Assembly: GCF_937903345.1 (NCBI RefSeq)
Contig: NZ_CALCZQ010000032.1
Coordinates: 248,001 to 312,000 of the forward strand
Origin: an uncultured Emticicia sp.
Lineage (GTDB): Bacteria; Bacteroidota; Bacteroidia; Cytophagales; Spirosomataceae
Direction: 5' to 3'
Length of the DNA stretch: 64,000 nt
Shown here: positions 59,244 through 64,000 of the stretch, one piece after another
Position numbering within the stretch: the stretch's first letter is position 1
Layout: each line of letters begins with the position of its first letter
Notes under the pieces: generated by a model
Seen by the model: the letters and a program-made list of their open reading frames with translations, nothing else
Databases searched by the model: none
What the model was told of the DNA's origin: nothing
Program-made: the position numbers and the translations under genes

Positions 59244-61574
59244 ATGAAATTTTCCTTTTTTCAACTGGCAGATGGACCGTATAAAAAAATCATCGGTAAT
59301 ATCTGGAAATTTACCAGATATGGAGTGCTCACATTTGGTATATACCTCATTGCGGTAAATTTCAATTTATTTTGGCTTTTTGGAAAAATGCCAAGTTCGG
59401 ATGATATAGATAATCCAAATAGTGAAATTGCATCAGAAGTTATCTCATCTGATGGAAAAGTTATTGGAAAATTTGCCTACGAAAACCGTAGTCCGATTGA
59501 TTTTAATGAGCTTTCACCAAGTATTATCAACGCTTTAGTTGCAACTGAAGATGTGCGTTTTACAGTACATTCTGGTATTGATGCCCGCAGCACATTGCGT
59601 GTCATAATGGGGGTATTTACTGGACAAAGTAAGGGCGGGGGTAGTACGATTTCTCAACAATTGGCAAAAAATCTCTTCAAACTTCGGGAAGACGATTTCT
59701 ACAAAGGTCCATTATACAATGTTCCGGGAATTAGGCAATTGCTCATCAAAACCAAAGAATGGATAACTGCCATAAAATTAGAGCGTCGCTATACGAAGCA
59801 GGAGATCATGGAAAAATACCTCAATACTGTTGAGTTCAGTAGTGGAGCGTATGGCATAAAATCAGCATCGAAAACGTATTTCCGAAAAGATCCAAGCGAA
59901 CTAAACCAAGAAGAAGCGGCAATTTTGGTAGGGATGTGCCAAAATCCATCAAGATTTAATCCTAAATTTCATCCAATAGCCTCAAAAGAACGAAGAAATA
60001 TTGTTTTTGACCAAATGGTGAAATACAATAAACTCTCGCTCGAACAAGGTGAGTCACTGAAGAAAAAGCCAGTAATTCTTAATTATTCGCCTGAAAGCCA
60101 TAATTCTGGGCCAGCACCTTATTTTCGTCAGTTCTTAAAAGATTGGCTGAAATCAGAAATTATGAAAGAAGGCTATGAAGCCAATGATATTTATACCAAA
60201 GGTTTTAAGGTTTATACCACAATCGACTCGCATATGCAGGCTTACGCTGAAGAAGCTTTGCAGGAAAACATGAAAGACCAACAGAAGAAATTCTATACTC
60301 ACTGGAAAGGAAAGGGAAATCCGTGGGTGTTGGAGTCGAAGGCAAAAGAAGGACGCTACGAAGAGATTCCTAACTATATTGAAAATATTGCAAAGACTAC
60401 AGCTCGTTTCCGTGAGTTAAAGAAAGAATATGATGGAGATATGGACAAAGTTTGGCGTGATATGAAAAAGAAAAACAAAATGAGAGTTTTTACATGGGCG
60501 GGTGAGCGTGATACCTTGCTTTCGTCAATGGACTCGATTCGTCATTATAAATTTTTCTTGCATTCCAGTTTCTTGGCGATGGACCCTCGGAATGGTCATA
60601 TCAAGGCGTGGGCAGGGGGAATTAATTATAAATATTTCAAATACGACCACGTTTATCAAGGAAAACGTCAACCAGGTTCAACTTTCAAGCCGTTTGTCTA
60701 TTGTACGGCTATAGATAATGGCTTTTCAACTTGCGAAAAGGTAATCGACCAACCAATTACAATTCAAGTACCTGGCGGAAGTTGGACTCCGAAAAACTCA
60801 GATGGTAAATATTCTTATCGCTCCTTGACACTTCGTCAGGCTTTGGGGCAATCAATCAACACAGTAAGTGCCTATTTGATAAATCAATTCAAGGCCGAAA
60901 ACGTAATAAAATATGCACATAAATTGGGTATCAAAAGCGAATTACCACCAGTACCAGCTATTTGTTTGGGAATTGGTGATGTTTCGCTGTATGAATTAAT
61001 GGCAGGATATTGTGTGTTTGCTAACCAAGGGAAATATACCGAACCAATTTTTGTGACCAAAATTTCCGATAAAAATGGTGAGATAATCAAGGAGTATTAT
61101 TCTGATAGTAAGGAAGTTATCAGTCAAGAAACTGCCTATAAGATGATTCACCTTATGCGTGGAGCAACACAACCTGGCGGAACGGCAATTGGTTTATCAA
61201 GATACGGTGTTTTGGATGGAAATGAAATTGCCGCCAAAACTGGTACTACTTCCAACTTCTCAGATGGGTGGTTCATGGGCATTACACCTACTCTTGTAGC
61301 GGGCGGTTGGACAGGCGGTGACGATCCAACGATTCACTTCCGTGATATTAATTTGGGGCAAGGTTCAAGGCTTGCTATGCCAACTTGGGGAGGATTTTTC
61401 CAAAGAGTATATGCCGATAAAACTCTCGAATACAAAAAAGGGGTATTCTTGAAGCCTTCAACTGTCTCAATATCAGGTGACTGTGTATTTTCAGCTGGTG
61501 AAGGTGCATACATTGATTCGACCCAAAAATATACAGCACCAACCGCCAAACCTGCCGATGATGAGTTGTTATAG
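59244..61574 (+). CDS. Penicillin-binding protein 1A (bifunctional transglycosylase/transpeptidase)
   Basis: A 776-residue class-A PBP anchored by one N-terminal helix (about 25-45). The glycosyltransferase domain has ATEDVRFTVHSGIDARST (catalytic glutamate), GGSTISQQLAKNL and RRYTKQEIMEKYLNTVEF. The transpeptidase domain has the active-site STFK motif (QPGSTFKPFVY, serine about residue 479), QSIN as the SxN motif and AAKTGT as KTG (about 662). It polymerises and cross-links peptidoglycan in the periplasm and is a beta-lactam target. The MFS gene begins 6 bases after its stop. Confidence 0.96.
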   Translation: MKFSFFQLADGPYKKIIGNIWKFTRYGVLTFGIYLIAVNFNLFWLFGKMPSSDDIDNPNSEIASEVISSDGKVIGKFAYENRSPIDFNELSPSIINALVATEDVRFTVHSGIDARSTLRVIMGVFTGQSKGGGSTISQQLAKNLFKLREDDFYKGPLYNVPGIRQLLIKTKEWITAIKLERRYTKQEIMEKYLNTVEFSSGAYGIKSASKTYFRKDPSELNQEEAAILVGMCQNPSRFNPKFHPIASKERRNIVFDQMVKYNKLSLEQGESLKKKPVILNYSPESHNSGPAPYFRQFLKDWLKSEIMKEGYEANDIYTKGFKVYTTIDSHMQAYAEEALQENMKDQQKKFYTHWKGKGNPWVLESKAKEGRYEEIPNYIENIAKTTARFRELKKEYDGDMDKVWRDMKKKNKMRVFTWAGERDTLLSSMDSIRHYKFFLHSSFLAMDPRNGHIKAWAGGINYKYFKYDHVYQGKRQPGSTFKPFVYCTAIDNGFSTCEKVIDQPITIQVPGGSWTPKNSDGKYSYRSLTLRQALGQSINTVSAYLINQFKAENVIKYAHKLGIKSELPPVPAICLGIGDVSLYELMAGYCVFANQGKYTEPIFVTKISDKNGEIIKEYYSDSKEVISQETAYKMIHLMRGATQPGGTAIGLSRYGVLDGNEIAAKTGTTSNFSDGWFMGITPTLVAGGWTGGDDPTIHFRDINLGQGSRLAMPTWGGFFQRVYADKTLEYKKGVFLKPSTVSISGDCVFSAGEGAYIDSTQKYTAPTAKPADDELL

Positions 61575-61580
61575 CTATAT

Positions 61581-62756
61581 ATGAGAAAGCAACGACCAAC
61601 CTTTTTCCTGATTATATTGGTTTTTGCACAATTTGCAGGAACTACTCTTTGGCTAGCAGGAAATGCCGTGTCGGCTCAAATCGAAGCCGAATTGGGTGTG
61701 CAATTGGGTGGATGGCTAACATCATCGGTACAGATGGGCTTTATATTGGGTACATTATTTAATGCTATTTTTGCTATACCTGAGCGAGTGCTGAGTTCGA
61801 GGTTGTTTCTGTTTTCGGCAGTTTTTGGAGCTTTGGCAAATATTAGTATTGCCATTTTTCCTATAAATGTACCTATAGTTTTGGTAAGTAGGATTTTTAC
61901 CGGGCTTTTTTTGGCCGGAATTTATCCAATCGGAATGAAGATTGCATCAGATTGGTATGGAAAAGATTTAGGTCGTGCCATGGGCTATTTGGTGGGTGCT
62001 TTGGTGTTAGGTAAAGCATTTCCGTATTTGCTCAAAGGTATTAGTTTTGAATTGGTGTGGAAAGAGTTTTTGTTTTTAATAAGTCTTGTTTCTCTCATTG
62101 GAGGACTTTTATTGTGGTTGCTTCTACCCGATAAGCCTTTGCCTTCGCAGCGTAATCATTTTTCTATAAAGGCATTAGCTGTAATTTTCAAGATTCCGCA
62201 ATTGCGTGCTGCTGCTTTTGGGTATTTTGGACACATGTGGGAATTATATGCTTTTTGGGCATTTCTGCCCGCGATTTGGAAGGTTTATCTGCATATACAT
62301 CCTGAATATAGTTTCAATGTCCCTATTGCAACTTTTATTAATATCGTAGGTGGCTTTCTTGGCTGTTGGCTTGGTGGGCTTTTGGCTATTAGAATCGGTA
62401 GCGGAAAAGTAGCACTATTTCAGTTATTTACTTCATTAATTTGCTGCTTTTTCTTGCCTTTTTTAGTTCATTCCCCTTTACCTATTTTCTCAATCTTGAT
62501 GCTTATTTGGGGTGTTACAGTCGTCGGTGATTCTCCACAATTTTCTACTTTGGTTTCTCGTTTTGCATTGCCTGAGCGACGGGGTAGTATTATTACTCTC
62601 GTTACTAGTATTGGCTTTGCGATTACAATCATTTCTATTCAACTGATAGATTTTCTTTTGGAAAAATTTCCGGAAAATTTGGCTGTCTTTTGGGTACTTT
62701 GCCTTGGGCCAATTGTGGGGCTTTGGCTAAGTTTTCGACGAATATATAATGAATAG
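61581..62756 (+). CDS. Major facilitator superfamily transporter
   Basis: A 391-residue transporter with 12 predicted helices. It has an MFS layout: short N-terminus, TM1 FFLIILVFAQFAGTTLWLAGNAV, a central loop near residues 185-195 and a C-terminal half beginning ALAVIFKIPQLRAAAFGYFGHMWELYAFWAFLPAIW. The subfamily is of the cyanate/nitrate-permease-like, DHA1-type group, for which no substrate can be inferred. It is tightly packed between PBP1A (6 bases upstream) and the YihY gene (next start overlaps by its neighbouring bases), so co-transcription is expected. Confidence 0.9.
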   Translation: MRKQRPTFFLIILVFAQFAGTTLWLAGNAVSAQIEAELGVQLGGWLTSSVQMGFILGTLFNAIFAIPERVLSSRLFLFSAVFGALANISIAIFPINVPIVLVSRIFTGLFLAGIYPIGMKIASDWYGKDLGRAMGYLVGALVLGKAFPYLLKGISFELVWKEFLFLISLVSLIGGLLLWLLLPDKPLPSQRNHFSIKALAVIFKIPQLRAAAFGYFGHMWELYAFWAFLPAIWKVYLHIHPEYSFNVPIATFINIVGGFLGCWLGGLLAIRIGSGKVALFQLFTSLICCFFLPFLVHSPLPIFSILMLIWGVTVVGDSPQFSTLVSRFALPERRGSIITLVTSIGFAITIISIQLIDFLLEKFPENLAVFWVLCLGPIVGLWLSFRRIYNE

Positions 62757-62758
62757 AT

Positions 62759-63709
62759 GTGTTTTTACTTAAAAATCACCATATTTGCACAAACAACGAA
62801 TACTTTTCCTTGAAACGAATCATTAAATTTCTTACAAGCATTTATCTTTGGGATACAACAGTATCGCTTTATCATGTACTTAAAATTCTTTGGCAAAAAG
62901 TCATTGTTTTTGATATAGATCAGCGTGCAGCTGCAGTTTCTTACAGTTTTTTACTGGCGGTTTTTCCAGGAGTTATCTTCTTATTTACGCTCATTCCTTA
63001 CATACCAATACAGCATCTCGACCTACTTATTATGGAGTTTTTGGGCAAAGTTCTGCCTAAAGGAATTTACGAAAATACGTCTAATACCATTCAAGACATA
63101 GTAAGTCGTAAGCGAAGCGATATACTATCTTTTGGTTTTTTCTTTACAGTTTTTGCAGCAACGAATGGAATGATGTCGCTAATGGGAGCTTTTAATATGG
63201 CCTTGATGGTACGTGAAAAACGGACTTATTTCAGAGCTAGAATGATTGCTCTGTTTCTGACAGTTTTATTAATTGCGGTCTTGATTTGTGCTATTTTGAT
63301 ATTGGTTGTTGGCACACTTTTGATTGATTTTTTATTTGATAATGGACTTCTAAACGAAAATTTTAACTTCTATTTGTTGCAAATTATGCGTTATGGAGGT
63401 ATTTTCCTCATTTTCTATACAGGCATATGTGCCATTTATTACTTTGCACCCGCCGTTCATAAACGTCTTCGATTCTTTAATTTTGGAGCGTTGATTGCCT
63501 CTGTACTTGGTATTTTAGTTACCAATCTTTTTTCTTTTTATTTAGCCAATTTCAATTCTTACAATAAACTATATGGTTCAATCGGAACACTCATCGCCCT
63601 TATGGTTTGGATTTATCTAGTAGCCTTGATTCTAATTTTGGGTTTTGAAATAAACATTTCAGTGCGAGATGCCCTTTTGGATCATGGAGCAGAAGAGAGC
63701 AAGAAATAA
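62759..63709 (+). CDS. YihY/BrkB-family inner-membrane protein
   Basis: A 316-residue (GTG at 62759) or 299-residue membrane protein with about six helices. The family core QRAAAVSYSFLLAVFPGVIFLFTLIPYIP and the C-terminal YNKLYGSIGTLIALMVWIYLVALILILGFEIN are intact. I list the longest frame, but TTG at 62810 (LKRIIKFLTSIYLW...) is an equally good start, because homologues begin near that point and the intervening segment contains an ATATTTG promoter-like string. An ATG at 62757 is in another frame and ends soon. The family was misnamed ribonuclease BN; its role is unknown. Confidence 0.9.
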   Translation: MFLLKNHHICTNNEYFSLKRIIKFLTSIYLWDTTVSLYHVLKILWQKVIVFDIDQRAAAVSYSFLLAVFPGVIFLFTLIPYIPIQHLDLLIMEFLGKVLPKGIYENTSNTIQDIVSRKRSDILSFGFFFTVFAATNGMMSLMGAFNMALMVREKRTYFRARMIALFLTVLLIAVLICAILILVVGTLLIDFLFDNGLLNENFNFYLLQIMRYGGIFLIFYTGICAIYYFAPAVHKRLRFFNFGALIASVLGILVTNLFSFYLANFNSYNKLYGSIGTLIALMVWIYLVALILILGFEINISVRDALLDHGAEESKK

Positions 63710-64000
63710 TGTATGATTTCAAACGCTCAATTCGAGCTTTCATCATTTTCTGTTTTTCAGTATGAAGAGGCTATTAAATATTTTAATTGAACGAAAAAAC
63801 AATCAACTCCAAATTTAAACATCTAAATACCTTTTCACCTAACAAACTGGTGTTTTGCTTCTTTCTTTGTATTGTTTTTGTTAAAAGAAATATATGAATG
63901 ATAAGTTGAATAGTCCTCGATAATTGCTTCATTGTATCTGAAAAAAGCAAAAATGACAAAAAATTAAAGCTCAGTAAGTTACTTGGGAAAAGGTAGTTTA
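63710..64000. other. AT-rich intergenic end of window (291 bp)
   Basis: After the YihY stop I find no conserved open frame, no clear promoter and no strong hairpin. A 44-codon minus-strand frame is present but looks random. The next gene lies beyond the window. Confidence 0.5.

Noticed and set aside
62757..62815. ATG at 62757 as the start of the YihY gene
   Set aside because: It is in a different frame from the membrane protein and meets a stop within 20 codons.
63780..63960. Minus-strand frame of 44 codons near the window end
   Set aside because: No family features, no promoter and a random-looking composition.
1..64000. CRISPR arrays, tRNA and rRNA genes
   Set aside because: I found no regularly spaced direct repeats with spacers and no tRNA-like cloverleaf or rRNA sequence on reading both strands.

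Overview
The window is one contiguous piece of an AT-rich chromosome from the phylum Bacteroidota, most likely the Cytophagia (a Spirosomataceae-like bacterium; the genus cannot be fixed from sequence alone). The evidence is two TonB/SusC-type outer-membrane barrels, a BlaI/M56 signalling pair, a PD40-OmpA lipid-anchorless surface protein, a viroplasmin-type RNase H, weak Shine-Dalgarno signals, and many promoters with the Bacteroidota -7 element TAnnTTTG. No rRNA, tRNA, CRISPR array or intact insertion sequence was found.

Layout. 1-3.7 kb: 5' part of dnaG, a TRIC-type channel, a TauE/SafE permease, an asparagine-layered coiled-coil protein and an XRE regulator; two divergent promoters here share symmetric -7 boxes. 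3.8-6.7 kb: blaI-M56 operon with a palindromic operator. 6.7-15 kb: the most distinctive accessory region, holding an outer-membrane barrel protein, two PAP2/vanadium-haloperoxidase-fold lipoproteins, a small exported protein that seems to start at CTG, a FecA-like TonB receptor and a decayed third PAP2 gene. 15.3-27 kb: alpha/beta hydrolase, carotenoid desaturase with an odd insert, an NtrC-type regulator without its DNA-binding domain, purM, an S51 peptidase, a GH130-like lipoprotein, argH and a TPR-PD40-OmpA protein. 27-36 kb: gene remnants (exbD tail), sbcDC, thioredoxin, an RluA pseudouridine synthase and a second outer-membrane barrel protein. 36-48 kb: DUF4286, YfhO membrane protein, a GNGPSL-motif protein, an agmatine-deiminase family enzyme, a one-stop pseudogene, two parvulin/SurA-like chaperones, MoxR ATPase and a Ppx/GppA phosphatase. 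48-56.5 kb: sodium/solute symporter, two-component system, AsnC regulator divergent from alanine dehydrogenase, SDR, nitroreductase and a broken HxlR regulator. 56.7-64 kb: RNase H, a tRNA methyltransferase, GT2 glycosyltransferase, PBP1A, MFS transporter and YihY-family membrane protein, tightly packed on the + strand.

How it fits together. Most of the window is core metabolism, envelope building and DNA/RNA maintenance. The envelope theme is strong: periplasmic folding (two parvulin proteins), peptidoglycan synthesis (PBP1A), OmpA-like anchoring and TonB-linked transport. The region also shows local gene decay: four separate remnants (PAP2, exbD tail, a short conserved protein with one stop, HxlR), each still readable. 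Intergenic DNA carries strong hairpin terminators, some built from short dispersed repeats (a 19-bp unit near 19.0, 19.1 and 27.5 kb). The best candidates for new biology are the PAP2-TonB receptor locus, the symmetric divergent promoters, the duplicated hairpin leader of alanine dehydrogenase and the polar-layer coiled coil.
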